Source: Moringa oleifera (taxonomy: Eukaryota > Streptophyta > Magnoliopsida > Brassicales > Moringaceae). From it: a DNA stretch of 64,000 bases. Made by a program: the position numbers and the translations under genes. Below are positions 10,850 to 24,330 of this stretch, one piece after another. Each line of letters starts with the position of its first letter. Positions within the stretch are counted from its first letter, which is position 1. The DNA lies in NCBI GenBank assembly GCA_021397835.1, contig JAJFZO010000344.1, forward strand, positions 744,001-808,000. Reading direction: 5' to 3'. The notes beneath the pieces are model-generated. The model saw only the letters and a program-made list of their open reading frames with translations. It made no database searches and was not told where the DNA came from.

Positions 10850-13790
10850 ACTTACTATTTTTATATATGGGATATTTCTATCACGTACTATCAATGATGT
10901 TTCTTAAAAATTTCGTAATATGATATCTAGGCTCAATATTTGAAGGCTGATATAGACACCGCATTAAAAAATTTTAATTATTATATTTTAAAAAATAAAT
11001 AAAACTAACATCACATATAAGTTTAAATATACATACTTTAACAAGAATTCTCCTAGGAATGCACCTAGTGCTTAATTCTTTGAAAATTTGAAACAATTTC
11101 AAAGAGCTGCCAATAGAAAATAATCAATGTTATTAAGAGTAAAAAAAAAAATACAGGCCAATATAAATGAAAGTATTTTCACTTATGTAGACATATGTTG
11201 ATCTAGTTCTTAACGAGATCTATGGTTCAAAGGATCAAAAATACTATACACAAAATTACGAAGTTTCACAACCACCAACAACTAATACTGCTTACATTAT
11301 AAAAAATAAATGTTAAAAATATTGTGAACAAAACTATTAATAATTTTAACTAGTATTATAACTTACCTGAAGTTATAAGAAATATCACTACTCCTCCATC
11401 ACATGGATCTATCATCCTATTGGCTAAGTAACGGCGTTGGGTGTCTATACTTATAGACATTTCATATGACAATGTTGACGGATCAGCAAATATAAAATAC
11501 TTTCCCAATTCAAGTGCAGCTAAATCTGTATAATGTTTACTTAAATAATAAAAATATAAATATGATGTAGCCAAACAATAATAACCAAATAAAAATTCAA
11601 AAGACATATGTATATAATGTAAGCCTGAATAATGGTGACACTTAGCTCCTCCATGTGACAAAATTGCATATCTTCTCGAGCCACAAATACATGTCCATCA
11701 GAAGCAAAGACTTTAGTAAAAGGTATATGTACTACTTCATCAGGTGCCATAACCTTATTCACATAATTATATATCTTCTATAATCTTGGTGGTAGTCCAC
11801 AAAAGATACTTGTTGCGATGATTGTGATTTTGTCAATGTTGGTGCTCTATTAGCTGGCAACTTACTTTGTTGCTTTGTAGTCGATAGCTGAAAATATTTT
11901 GCAAACTTAATTGATATTAATAAGGTGACTTTATAAAATATGTTTACCAAAAACATTACCTCATGTGCACCAACAATGATCCAATCTCGAGGCCAAGCAA
12001 CAATTGAACCGAGTGCAAAAAAGCTTTTGTCAATCCACCGTCTTGGTTTAGGCGAGGCACTGTGCATCACCATGAATAGCTATGTCTATTGTCACCAAAC
12101 ATCACCAGAAAATAATGGATGACCATGGATCATTTGATTAGGAGTATGATCCGTGAAGATAACCCCACTTGCCACTATATAGTCTGATGACTGGATGAAC
12201 ATATGGCATGGCTCATACTACAATGATCCAAAAAAATAGAAGTTACGTCCATAATATTATTAATATCATATCTATTATGATTAACATGTAACATACTTTG
12301 TGGCCTTATGGAGCCTATGCAGGTGCTGGTGGGTGTGACTGGCATAAGTGATTGAGGTATTGGATATTCTTCTTCCTCTAATGATCCAATTATATTATTG
12401 CAAGCTTTACTCGAATGAAATTGCATTCTAGATTTTTCTTACTGGACATCATCAGTTTTATTCATAACAATGTTTGTCAAAACTTCTTTATACTCTATGA
12501 ACCACCTCATCATCTCTCCTAATTGTTGTTGATCTTATTGCATACCTTAAGGGATAGTCAACTCTTTGGACTTCCCAAAATAAGATGTGATAGTTACCCC
12601 AGATCATTGACCTCTAATGTGTTCGGGGTGCTAAAGTGTAGCAAGATCTTTCGTCAATACATCTTCTGAACCGAAGTTTGTAAATTTACCCTGTATGCTC
12701 TGTGTCATCAACTCATCCTACAATGTTAAAATAAAATTAATCAATGAATATGAAATTTATTACTATAAATGCTATAAAAAAGTTGAATTATACTTACAAT
12801 TTTTCCCCCACACAATTAGCTTGCATTATTCATATATTCTCCTTTTTTATTATGTCGTGAAGCCTTCTACAATAAGACACGATCAATTTGAGCATCGCTA
12901 CCTAATGCTTGTTTCTTTTTTTAACATAAAGAGTGGACATGTTAGATTTTTAAAATGTACTATCAAATGAAAATATTATTAATTATAAACATAATAAATG
13001 AAAAAAAAACTTACAAGTTCATTCTTCAGCCCTACAAATCCTTTTTTAGATAAACGACGATCATACACATTCTTCTTTCTTTTCTTTTTTGCTATTTGTC
13101 TCTTTTGCTGTAAGATCAATACACATTAACATTTGAAGAAAATTGTATAAACAAAAATTTTACTAACTATAAATGCATACCTGAAACCTTCTATTAAATA
13201 AGAGTTCACAAAGTCCTACCACAGCCCAACATCTAAGACACTACTATATTCTTTAGGTGGAAATCATAGAAATTCGAAGTCATCAATGTGAGGGAATATG
13301 TGATTTGATGTAAGATTGATCTTGAAGTTCCTCCATTTGTTTGCAGCAGACTAAAGTATGTACCTCTTCATGCTCGCATCAATATCATATGTCTCCTACA
13401 ACGTATTATAAAAAAGTGGATTGGTACAAATCAAATTAATTAGCAATAAACTAACTGAAAAGAAATAATACGTTGTGTTTCATTTAACTTACCAATATTG
13501 TCTCCCAAATCTTATTTTTCATTTCAATGCTTACTGAGTACTAATTCACGATATTTATGGGCACCGTATTACGTACCACCACCCCAATGTAGCTATTGAA
13601 TTGGGTATCATTCCTCTTAATTGATTGACCTTTATCATTTACCTCGATCGTGAGCTTAACACCAAAAGCACGACTCTTAATTATCTTAGACATATTGGTG
13701 ATACCTCATTTTTTCAGCCCTTGAGAGCCTTCACTTGAGTGTTTAGAAAGATCCATCAAATCCTTAAATAAAAAACAAAATAGGGTTAGC
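10850..13790 (-). pseudogene. CACTA A second gene: Transposase_24-type protein with C-terminal Ulp1 (C48) domain
   Basis: Reading the minus strand: 13580-13480 gives FNSYIGVVVRNTVPI and IEMKNKIWETI. At about 13400-13320 comes SMKRYILQSAANKWRNFK. Both are typical of the plant Transposase_24/Ptta family. At 12010-11970 is GSIVAWPRDWIIV, a segment that often precedes Ulp1 in CACTA-encoded proteins. From 11660 the Ulp1 region begins (RYLANRMIDPCDGGVVIF) and ends at a consensus splice donor near 11367. The next exon reads LLVVVKLRNFVYSIFDPLNH, and a later one reads QPSNIEPRY. Ulp1 enzymes are cysteine proteases that use His, Asp and Cys. Here His-Trp has become Tyr-stop (11287-11282) and the catalytic Cys has become Pro (10931-10929), so the protease is dead. 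Exon limits are approximate. Confidence 0.75.
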
Positions 13791-13989
13791 ATCATATATG
13801 CAAAACATGATATAACATGATAAAACTAAAAAAATAAAATAAAATTATAAAAGACTCGATAACTTTGACACATGAGGCAATTGATCATTACCTTAAAAAA
13901 TACTCAAACCCATAATCCTTCACCATTGTCTCAAGTATATGCAAGATGATGGTCATCCATTTGGCAAAATAAATCAATAGGTAGCAAAT

Positions 13990-16900
13990 TATTATAAAAA
14001 GTCATGTGCTTGTGAAGCCAATATAAACTGATCATTTCTATGTCCAATCCGATTGAGATCAACTAGCATAACTCTTAGATCATCAATTTTAACATCGTTA
14101 CTATTCTTAGTCCAATCACATTTAAAAATTGGAACTCTAAACGTTGTATAATCTAGTTCCCATATTTCTTGTGTAACTTCATAGAATGACAAATCACCAT
14201 ATATTGGATTTTTATCCCTAGCACTGGAGATTTGCATGGTTTTGGTAACTAAAATGATACCACTATTTTGATGGATCCTTGAATTATCTTGTTGCTTTGT
14301 GTAATAGCGACAACCGTTAATGATGTATCTAGAATACATGATTACTATGGATCAAGGACCAAGGGCAATCCATCGTAGTGTTAATGAAACATTATGATTG
14401 GATAATAAAAGTTCATTCTCAATCTGTATCATAACATATATTAGATGAACAATATTAGAAATAAATTTAATGCCTAGACAAGAATAAGTATTATTATCTG
14501 TGTGTTTGACCATTTACTTAAGGTTCGATTTTGTTCATCATGTAACCATTTAAGTCGTTTTGATTTAATAGAATTGTCGATCCTTAATTGATCTAAATGC
14601 TCACTGCATATTAAGAATAAATTATCTAACAATAATTCAAATATTATTTAATATAACAATAAATTATGAGTTGTAAAATTTAATTACCTTATATATGGTT
14701 GAACTACACTCGTATTCATCAAAATATACAAGTGCGCTTGATGAAGGAGGACATTATCAGCTTTCTCAACGGTTCCACTAATTAGAGCTTTTTCATTCCA
14801 AGTTAAGTGACTAAATACATTCTTTTGTAGAGGAATCCCAATAATATCCATACCAGATAAATAATCAACGCAAAATTCTAATGCCTTTTCTACAATGTAC
14901 GACTCGGCAATACTACCCTCAAGTTTATTACGATTTCAAAAATAATCCTTCAACACTTTTTTGTATCTTTCAAATAGGTACATCCATCATAAATACATGG
15001 GATCACATAATTTTACTTCCCTGATAAGATGAATAGTGAGTTAGACCATAATATCAAAGAAGCTAGGAGGAAAGTACTTCTCAGGCAAACAAAGTGTCGT
15101 CATAAGTTCGTTTTGGATTTCATCCAACTTTGGCAGATACACCAACTTTGGCACATCCACCACCTTTTGGCATAACAAATTGAAGAACATACAAAGTTTA
15201 ATGAGAGCATATCTAAATGTTTGGGTAACATACCTCATAAAGCAATAGGAAAAAATTATTACATTAGGATGTGACAATCACGCGACCTCAACCCATATAG
15301 TTTCAAGTTGTCCATGGGTACTATATTTCTGATGTTCGAAGAATACCCATATGGGACCTTATTCTCACTGAAAACTTTACAAAATATCTTTTTTCTCCCT
15401 TAGATAAAGTATAGCATACAGACGGTAGAAATGTATGATTACCGTGAACTTGTGGTTCTAACTCAGACCTTAACTCCATGTCTTTCAAAACCATTCTAGA
15501 AGCTAATTCATCTTTAGATTTTTCAAGAATATCAAGCAATGTCCTAAGAAGACTACCACAAATATTCTTTTCAATGTGTATGACATCTAGAATATGTATA
15601 ATACACATGGACTTCCAATATGGTAAGTAAAAAAAAAAAAATCGACCTTATTTTCCAACACTATGTAACAACATCTTCTTTACTTATTGTACTTCATTTC
15701 TTTGACTTTCCCCATGAATTTACTAAACATTGAACTTTGTGAAAGACTTCTTCACTGCTTAATGGTTAGGGAGCAATTTTGATTTCTTGTTCACCATTGA
15801 AGGCCTCTTTCTGTCTATGGTAAGGATGATGTCGTGGTAAGAATCTCTTGTGTCCAACATATGACATCATTTTACTATGTTTTAAGTGACTAACTTAAGT
15901 GTTTTCAGCATAAATAGGACAAACATAATACCCTTTAATAGTACAACCAAGTAAATTACCATATGTTGGAAAATCATTGATTGTCCATAACAAAATAGCT
16001 TTCAAATTGAATGACTCATTATGGTACGCATCATATACTTTTACACTTGTATCCCATAATATTTTCAAGTCCTCTATAAGTGGAGCTAAGTAGACATCAA
16101 TATCATTACCAAGATGTTAGAACCTAATATTAGTAATGTCAACATCTTATTAGTAATGTCAACATCTTAAACTTTCTTTTCATTGTTAACCATGGCGGTC
16201 ACCATAATCACCAGCCAACAATTATATCGACTACTCAATGTACTGTGTGGATTGATCCCATCTGCTGATGTAGCAAGCCTTAAGTTTCTTGGCTCTAAAG
16301 CAAACTCTGGCCACATGTAGTCAACCAATTTCCATGATGGTGTATCCGATGGATGCCTCAACTGACCATTAATTTCCTTTTTATTTGAATACCATATAAA
16401 GTGTTTTGATATTTCAAAATTTTTGAACATTCTTCTAAATATTGATATTGGTGAAAAATACCACAACACCTTAGTAGGCACGCCAATCATTATTTTGTTA
16501 CCATTCTTCATTACTTTCCATCTTGAAAGTCCACAAGTTAGACACTGGATGTCATCCTGAAACTCCTTCTAATATAATATGCAATCATTTGGACAGGTAT
16601 GAATCTTTTGATACTCCATGCCTAATGCATTCAATGTTTTCTTGGTATCATACATGGATGTAGGCATTTCATTATTATTAGGCAATATTTCGGCAATTAA
16701 ATATAAAAGATCACTAAAGCTTTGATTGACCAACCATATTTTGCCTTCAAATTTCACAATTTAACTAGAGCAGATAATTTAGTAAACTTCACTAATCCAG
16801 AATACAGAGGTTTCTTAGCATCACAAAGTAATCTATCAAAGTGGTTAGGATTATTATCATACTCTACAAATGCCTATTGTACCATTTCTACAGTGTTATC

Positions 16901-17045
16901 AACTCCTTTGATGTGTCCTACCTCCCTAACAACCTTAGCATTCTTACAAGTAAAAGACCCAATAATACTAGTTTCTCCGTGCCATATTTAGTTTTGATAG
17001 CTGCTATCAACTCCATTTACACATAAGTGATTCCGTATTTAACAT
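13990..17045 (-). pseudogene. CACTA A transposase TNP2 with DUF4218 and DUF4216, 5'-truncated
   Basis: Minus-strand order: the tail of the transposase-associated domain (about 17030-16960, HLCVNGVDSSYQ, then IWHGE after a stop); then FDRLLCDAKKPLYSG and KFTKLSALVKL; after a frameshift, GWSNKSF-like and YQKIHTCPNDCILY (16757-16569); then the TNP2 core at 16511-15640, with LLWTINDFPTYGNLLG and GHKRFLPRHHPY. DUF4218 spans 15608-15040 (HIEKNICGSLLRTLLDI, CYTLSKGEKRYF, EKYFPPSFFDIMV). DUF4216 spans 14339-13990 (NPIYGDLSFYEVTQEIWELD, FKCDW, LNRIGH). TNP2 is the catalytic transposase of CACTA elements. Many stops and at least three frameshifts are visible, and the start of the gene is lost at the junction with mitochondrial DNA. 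Confidence 0.9.
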
Positions 17046-17049
17046 GCAG

Positions 17050-20000
17050 TAAGTTGCACATTTGAATATTGTTTGTAGGTCTAAATCCATCTTGAAGAAA
17101 GAGAACACCATTTATGAAAGAACAACTCTAGCAGTTAAGTATTCTAGAATCTAGTAAAGTTAGCCACTATAATCAATTCCTTTGGCCTGAATATAAAGAC
17201 CTCATGGGAATAGGAAGACTTAAACTTTATTGGCATAAAGGCAAATTGAAAATGATTTGAATCTCTAGTACCAATGTACGGTAGAGAAGAAAGGTCATAC
17301 CTTATTTAAATATAGGAAAATCTTCTTTCATAATCGATTGATTAAGTCCCTACGAGATAGATAAGTGTTCGAGATTTCATTGACTTCGTCTGATAGCATG
17401 ACAAACGAGTCAATCAGTGGAATTTAATCATTCTTTTAATAGATTTTCTTTGATTAACTTAAGATAAAAACAAAAAAAAAACATCTGGTCAATGTCAATC
17501 GACAGGACAGTGAGCCAAATTCGCATTTCCAAACAATTCAATAAATAAAATGGAAAAGATCCCATGAAGCTTAACTTTAACTGAGAAGGTTTGGAAATTG
17601 GTTGCTTAAATCCAAATCTCCTAGGTCATGAGGAAGAGTGAAATGCTAACCGAATAAAAGTTTTTTCCTCCAAACATAAAGCTAAAATCCAAGTAGGTCG
17701 CCTAAAATAAAATTGCAGTTAGTTACCATTTTCTTACCTTTAAGTTGCCCAAAAATTTTAGAGTTAATCCAATATAAAAAGGGAAGAAGCAATATTGAAC
17801 TGAGTTATCTACCCAAACTAACCTATATTTTGCCCTTGCACAATCCCCCAGTATCATACTTACAAGAATGATAGTTACGGTCATGATATATGGATCAGCC
17901 TTGCTTTTTTCAACAATAACCTGTCCTACTAAGCTAACCACGAAAAAACTGAAACTTCTTAAGAAGCGAAAAAATCCTCTATTTCATTATAGATTACAGC
18001 AATTTATGTAACCTACCTCCTTCTTTGTCATAACCTAACTCCTATTTATCGAGTCTGGGATCTATTTCAACTTCGAGATTGCCTAGTCTTTCTTGCCTTT
18101 TTCTACTATGCGTTTCATTGAAAACTACTAAATCGATTTCTCTTGTTGGCAAAGATAGATCTAGCATTTTGGCTTTCATAAGTCCTAGTGACTTCTTTGT
18201 CAAGCAAGAATTCTTCCTTTACTTAATCAATTCCTTTAAGGAATCTACTATGGAAAGCATTTGAATAGGACCGATATCGACTAAGCATGTTGACTATCAT
18301 CAAGCATACCACCCTACCCGAAAGCATTTTCTCTATTCGAAAGCTTACCACCGACATTAACTAATGCAAGGAAAGAAGAGTCATTATTCAAGCCATGATA
18401 CCATTCATTCCCAATCGACAAGAGATAAGAAAAAGTCTATCTTTTCCTTGATTCCCTTTTACCCCTCTACGTAATTTACTTTTCCTTTTCCTCTTTTTTT
18501 TTTTTTTTTGCCACAGTTAAGCAAGAGAAAAGCTATTCTTTTTAACAATTTTTTTAGTGAATGGAATGATTCTTCCCCTGAAGGTGACGTCACTACTAAG
18601 ATCCTTATCTCTTGAACCTGTTCCGAGAGTTAGTTTAATGGCATCGACATCTCATCTAGTCTAGATCGATTCTTTAAGAGCTTCTTCTTTAGTAAATGAT
18701 TTGGCCCATTTTATCTTTTTTCATTCTCCTTCCTAGTAATAAGCTAAGGTCTTTCCCTATCACGACCACTGTCCTTTATTCAAAATGAATTCATCACAAA
18801 AGAAAGAGCTAGTGAACCCAACCAGTTCCATTTCAATTCTCTGAAACAGAGTAGGATAGCTGCCACTAAGCTACCCTTTTAGAGCTAGGGTAAAATCAAT
18901 GCTATCAGGAAGAAGGAATAATAGCCTTTATGCCTTGAGCTAAATCATTGACCTTGCACTTGGTTTAGTTAGGAGATTGCTGCATTTCATCTCAAAGAGG
19001 ATCTTAATCTTTCTTTCTAGTTTAGCCAAACTACTGGGCTCAGGTTTTCAATCTTTCTTTATTACAAGTAAATAGCCAAAAGAGCTGATGAAAGAGCACC
19101 TTCTTCTTTTATTCCTAAAAACATTTACAAAGCAGTTATTAAAGAAAGACTAGCATTTCTAACACAAAAAGCAATCAAAGACCTCCCTTTTGGTTTGGTG
19201 GCCTCTTTCCTTTAGAAGAGCGAAAGTAGGATCATAATCTGACTCCTGGACGTGGGATCTTGCTTAAAGAAATTTCCATTGAGCTGGATAAGTCTCAAAA
19301 ACCATTCCATCGGCACTCATCCTTATTTGATCGACACTCAGCCTTTCTCCCCTTATTTCAAGAGTTGAAACAACCTTTATTCCTTTAACAACAATTAAGC
19401 ATTTTTCTAATCCTATTGCCCTTTTCCCGAGACATGAAGAAAAAGCTATCAACTTAACCTACTTTCACTAAGCTATTCTTCCTATTTTGAAAGAAGAAGT
19501 AGCCTCATCGATGACAATAGATTCAATAGTTGGGGATCTTGCTAACAATGAAACTCCTAACCTTAAATCATATAACTGGGGATGACTCTTCTCCTCCCTT
19601 TTGGCCATTAAAAGCATGGAAATCGTAGCTTCTTCTTTGGATTCATTCAAAAGAGTATTTCCCTAATCTAATGCCATGCCTTAAGTCTTAATCTTTTAAT
19701 GCCCATACTCCAATAGCTAAATCGATGCCATTGCTTTTTTCTTTTTCCCTTCAAGCCTTCAATATCAGATTCTTCCTTTCGAGTTCCTTCACTTAGAGTA
19801 GCAAATCTAATGAAAGCTTAGGACTAAGAAGAAGGTACGGAAGCCAGGCTAATACCCAGTTGGATAAAGCTAGCCACCTCACTTAGTATACCTTCCCTAG
19901 ATCAATCTTTCTTGCCTTCCTTTTTTACTATAAGGCTCACTCCCTCAGATATGGTCGAATTCTCATTTTAAGGTCTCATCCTTTAAGCATTCACCAGGTC

Positions 20001-23000
20001 ACCTAAGACTCATAACTACACCGATCGAAGTGGCTCGCTAAAATAAGGTTTATTTCATGATTTACAGAGGCCTTGGCAACTGCTGCATGATCATATCAAG
20101 ATGGGAACCTGGTCATGATCTTTCTCCAAGTATGAAAGTAGTAGGTCCATGTGTAAATGGTGTCCCCCTTAATACACCTTTGATATTGCTCCCTATGGAA
20201 AAGATTTCACCGGCTGATCATGCTAATGTCTTTCTTCGTCAAACTCATCTATGACTCTAACATTTGACTCATCATGCACTTTTAAGTTTACCCTTTACCA
20301 TCTTATTTCCATTGTCCAATTCGAACTTGGAGCATCTACTGCCCCTCTAATTTACTAATAGCAAAAATTGAAAGACAAAGTCAGTTTACACATTCTTGAA
20401 AGTCTTTTTTTGATTCAAATGAAGATCAAATGCTTAGCTGACTTAGGCTGCTGTCTCAACACATGTCAATCCTTATGTCCCCAGCGAGTAAGTTAAGGTA
20501 CTTTATGTTGCTGCTTGCCTTTATCTTTTAGTCTGTCAATCAATCTTGTTTATTTTATATTATTAATAAATTGGTATTTCCCCCAAATCACTAGCTTTCG
20601 TATGTCTCAAAACTTTTAACATTATTCTGCTTCAAACAGTGACCTCATAGGCCTTATTCTAAAGATAAAAGTAGCGATGAGCCACCTACTATCACTACAT
20701 TCACTTTTAGTTAGTGCCTTGGAAGCAAGCTACCTTGACCATCTTCCAAAGTTCTAAATAATTTACTGATCAAAGGCTATATGGGGTGGATTGCTTTACA
20801 TTCAGCCACGCCACACCCTCAAAGTGATCTTCTTCTACTTGCAGGATGAAATCTAGCAGCCAATTGTTGACTTCGAATAACCAGCCCAACAATAAGTTTA
20901 ATTTTTTCATAACATAACAGGGTGGGATTTCGTGCGAGCCGAGTGATGTAATCGTACAAGAGTACTTCATGTCATAACCATCACCTTTCTATAGGTTCTA
21001 CAGATCGATGCCTACTGCTTCACCTAGGCGAAAAGAATCATAGAGACGATGGTCATTAAAAGCAAGAACTACCATAAAAGGATTCCTTGCGTATCATCTG
21101 TTTCAAAACTTTTGAATGGGAGTTAGCAATCCAGACCTTATCGAAAAGTTTCCTAAGACACAACATGGAAAAGTCATAATATTAGGAAACTAAAGTCCAA
21201 GAATGAAGAGGGGGTAGAATCACTGAATGAATACGAGTTATGGCTACTACCTAAGGCATAGAAGAAGCCTTTTTTGTGGAATCTAAAAACCACCAGCCAC
21301 CCCAACTAATTCCTAATGAGCCCACTAAATTCCCTGCAAGGTACCTATGGTTAAAAACCACTAACATGTCAAGATCAAAATTCGAATTGGTTCCTATCCT
21401 TGTTAAAGGCCATTATATTCGCTCGTCATCTAACAAACAGGCAAAATAGTAGTATTTTTCTATTAATTATGAATGACACGCTTCATCTGCTCCCTCCACG
21501 TGTCCATTAGCGTTTTTGTCCAAAGCAAAAAGAAGGCAAACAAATGACACCGAAGCAGCATGAATGGGCTTTTATTGTTTCGTAATAGTTGAGTAGGGTA
21601 AGGGTTGAAAACTCGCTTGTTATACGAGATTTGACGTATCCAGCAGAGCGGAGTAGTGTTCCTTTCTTTTTGACAGCATTTTTTCATAATGGCGATGAGT
21701 GAAGTGCCATAATCCAATTCATCATTTTTTATCTATATAAGCCAAAGCCCATACCAGTGGTGACATCCCCGGCATAAATGTAATCAGGATGTATGGCTGA
21801 TATAAGATTCTGTGAAACAAGTTTTGATTCTGTAATTAGTTTGGTACAAGTGAAGAAATTTAGAACAAAAGGGTCAAAACTCGCTAATAGGAAAGGAGAG
21901 AAAAATAAAGCAATGCCAAGAGCTTCATCAATTCGCTATTCATCGATAGATGAAGGTCTCTGTTTATCATCGCCTGGCAGATGCAATAATTGATAAGTCT
22001 TTTTTCCTTTTTATGAACCATGAGAGCACTTAGTATCTAGAGGAACAGAGCTCATTTTCCTTTTAGGATAAAGTGACACACAAAAAAGGGCTGTTCCATC
22101 AAAAATTTACCTTCATGAACAAAGTTCAAAATTAACAATGGTTTATAAAATAAAGAGAGTGTACAACTGGGTGCAACCCTACTTTTTTACTTATAACGAA
22201 TAAGAGCGAGAGAATGGAATTCTTCACAAAGTTTGAGATAAAAAATATAAAAAAGTTTCTCTATGGCCTCCTTATTTTAAGACATTATGCCTTTGGGGTC
22301 AACCCCGATAATAAAGAAAAAATTCATAAAAATTTGGGATCTGACATCGTAATAAAATACTACCCTCATGACTGGACCATGTCCCTAAGATTTGATAAAA
22401 GAAAGGTGTAGTAGTGATTAATACATTGTAATTGGATAAGTTATTAGGAATATGACAGAATAGAAGACCAAGGAAGAAACAAAAGAATGCACTAAAATGC
22501 AGATGCTACACCTAAACTAGTGGTTCTTTCTTGTTACAAGTGAATGCAACGAAAAGACCCAAAAATAATAAGTAATAAGATAATTCATACATTGACATTT
22601 CGTGCTCATTTCCAAAATTTTGCTTCATTATTCCTGTCATTCAATAACCACAAAATGGTCCATAAGAAAGGCGGTAGGATTCAAACCTATGGTTGGCTCA
22701 ACCCAGACCTATTTTGTTGGTTGGCTGACTTAGCCCTCTGCATCGCCATTATACTCGAAAGAGATGTGCTACATTGCCTAGTGCGTAACCTTGTCACCCT
22801 TACCCCTCTTTCAGTTATGCCATTACTAATTGCGACCTCGGACTAGTCGCCCTTCATCTAATAAGAATGATTATCGTTATGACCAAAGAAAGACCAACTT
22901 ACTTACTTTTTGAGCACTAGTTTCATGATCTTGACTAGCAATTTGTTAGGAGTGCGGGCATCCAAACTTACTCAACATATGAAAGGGGCTTTGAGGTAGA

Positions 23001-23441
23001 GCATTTTTTGGGGGACATATAGTTTTCAGGTTGGATTTTTCAGATTATATAAGACTAGTTGGGTGATAAAGGTGGTGAAATCTAACCTTTACATCAATGT
23101 TTGCAGGATGGCTCGCTTGAGTGTCAAAACCAAGTGGTGGTTCTTTTTTTTTTCCTTTGCTTATCAAACCAACATATGCCTATTCTCCTTTGATGACTCC
23201 TAATAGAAAAAGCCTAAATTTGTTGATGAAAATTGGAAGAAAGTTGAGGATGGACATAGATCCTTTCGCCTATCTGAAGTGTTGAAAATAAAGTAATGGT
23301 TTTTATTTTTTTATTTCTTGATCATTAAAAGCAATCTTCACTGACATGAGGATCTTCTCACAATAACCTTTAGTATGATAGAACTCGACAATGAGTTTAG
23401 AAGGCTTCCAGTAATACGAGAAGGGCTAATCACTATACTGC
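17050..23441. other. Nuclear mitochondrial DNA (NUMT), tandem copy 1
   Basis: The sequence is visibly less AT-rich than its flanks, has the style of plant mitochondrial spacer DNA, and contains a near full-length ccmFN pseudogene. It aligns along its whole length with 39723-46112 at an offset of 22,671-22,673 bp. Over about 345 bases next to ccmFN I counted by eye roughly 35 differences, mostly transitions, or about 10 per cent. Apart from ccmFN no mitochondrial gene was recognised. A stretch at 20057-20254 stays open in both copies, and its complement is also fairly open, but it matches nothing I know. The organellar origin of the non-ccmFN parts is inference from composition and linkage. 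Confidence 0.75.
20898..22598 (-). pseudogene. ccmFN: Mitochondrial cytochrome c maturation protein FN, nuclear pseudogene copy 1
   Basis: CcmFN belongs to the mitochondrial inner-membrane haem lyase that attaches haem to apocytochrome c. The minus strand begins with an ATG at 22598-22596 and MSMYELSYYLLF, followed by CNKK. It ends with a degenerate VML-stop-KN and TAA at 20900-20898, giving 1701 nt, close to the usual length of about 1.7 kb. At 21717-21463 it reads MLLRCHLFAFFLLWTKTL and GTSLIAIMKK, the known ccmFN middle region. The haem-handling WAHxELGW motif near 21320 is broken by stops and a shift. Multiple stops and frameshifts in a nuclear transposon setting show a dead transferred copy. 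The start was chosen because both copies keep it in the same place and it matches the protein's N-terminus. Confidence 0.9.
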
Positions 23442-23459
23442 CACTACTATAAATAAGAG

Positions 23460-23790
23460 ATTTAATGACAGTTAAAAGGGACTTTAATGATAAAAAGGGG
23501 AGAGTTTTAATTAACAACATTTCTTGAAAATTGTCATCAAAACTCCCTTTTAATGATAGTTCTTTTAAAACTATCGTTAAAGGGAGAGTCTTTAAGGACT
23601 ATTTTAACAGAGCTATCATTGAAAAAAGAGGGCTTTTGATGATAGTTCTTTTAAAACTGCCATTAAAGACCTTCCCTTTAATTTTAAAAGAACTGTCATT
23701 AAAAGGTGAGGACTTTAATGACAATTCTGATAGAACTGTCATTAAAAAATGGTGCCTTTAATGTTAGTTTTCAATGAACAGTCCATTAAA
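23460..23790. repeat. Left subterminal array of CACTA B
   Basis: Repeated TTTAATGACAGTT/AACTGTCATTAAA variants in both orientations, the same vocabulary as in A and C. Open frames here on both strands are translations of the repeat. Confidence 0.88.
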
Positions 23791-24330
23791 AGAATTTTTT
23801 TAATAATTTTGATATATACAAAATTCTTACATACAAATTATTCAAAATCTGCATATATAAAATTCTTCATCTCTTCCACATCAACCACATATCTTTATCT
23901 TTTATACGTTAACACAATTCAATACTAACACTTTAATGAAACAATTTTTTCTTTCAATACTCTTCAATACCATTCTCACTCAAACCATCATTATTTCTTT
24001 CATGTTTGAAAACATTTCAACATAATCCAATCCAAAAAGTAATGAAAGATAAAGAAAGAGAAACTTGATGTCATAACCGAACTCCATATGTACAATACGT
24101 ATTATCATACACAATTCTAAAAATTTAACTATGTAAATTTAATAATGTTCATGTCTACAAAAATCTTCAAGGTTCAACTTTTTAATATGGTACTCCAAAG
24201 AAACTGTTCATCCCCTTTTCTAACTTTATCAATATCTGACTCAGTGTAAGTATCTATATTTACTAACTTCATTTATATAAAAAAATAGTCCAATTAAAAC
24301 TTCTAGTAAGCATATCAATTACCAAAGTAA

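Larger units (their letters stand above)
10023..17049 (-). mobile_element. CACTA (En/Spm-type) DNA transposon A, right end truncated
   Basis: The left terminus is CACTACAACAAATAAAAG at 10023, preceded by TGA (10020-10022) as the possible 3-bp target duplication. Inside lie a subterminal repeat array, then, all on the minus strand and hence in reverse order, an Ulp1 domain, a Transposase_24-type protein and a TNP2 transposase with its accessory domains. The homology breaks off at about 17045, in the middle of the N-terminal transposase-associated domain. Beyond 17050 the sequence is mitochondrial-type. The right terminal repeat and the 5' end of the transposase gene are missing. All genes carry stops and shifts, so the element cannot be autonomous. 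Confidence 0.9.

Noticed and set aside
20057..20254. Open frame conserved in both NUMT copies (counterpart 42707-42919)
   Set aside because: Noted as a possible organellar ORF, but no family was recognised and the complement is also partly open; not called as a gene.
22670..22700. tRNA-like T-loop (GGTTTGAATCC on the minus strand, again near 45350)
   Set aside because: The T-arm resembles mitochondrial trnP or trnY, but I could not fold a matching acceptor stem, anticodon arm or D-arm around it.
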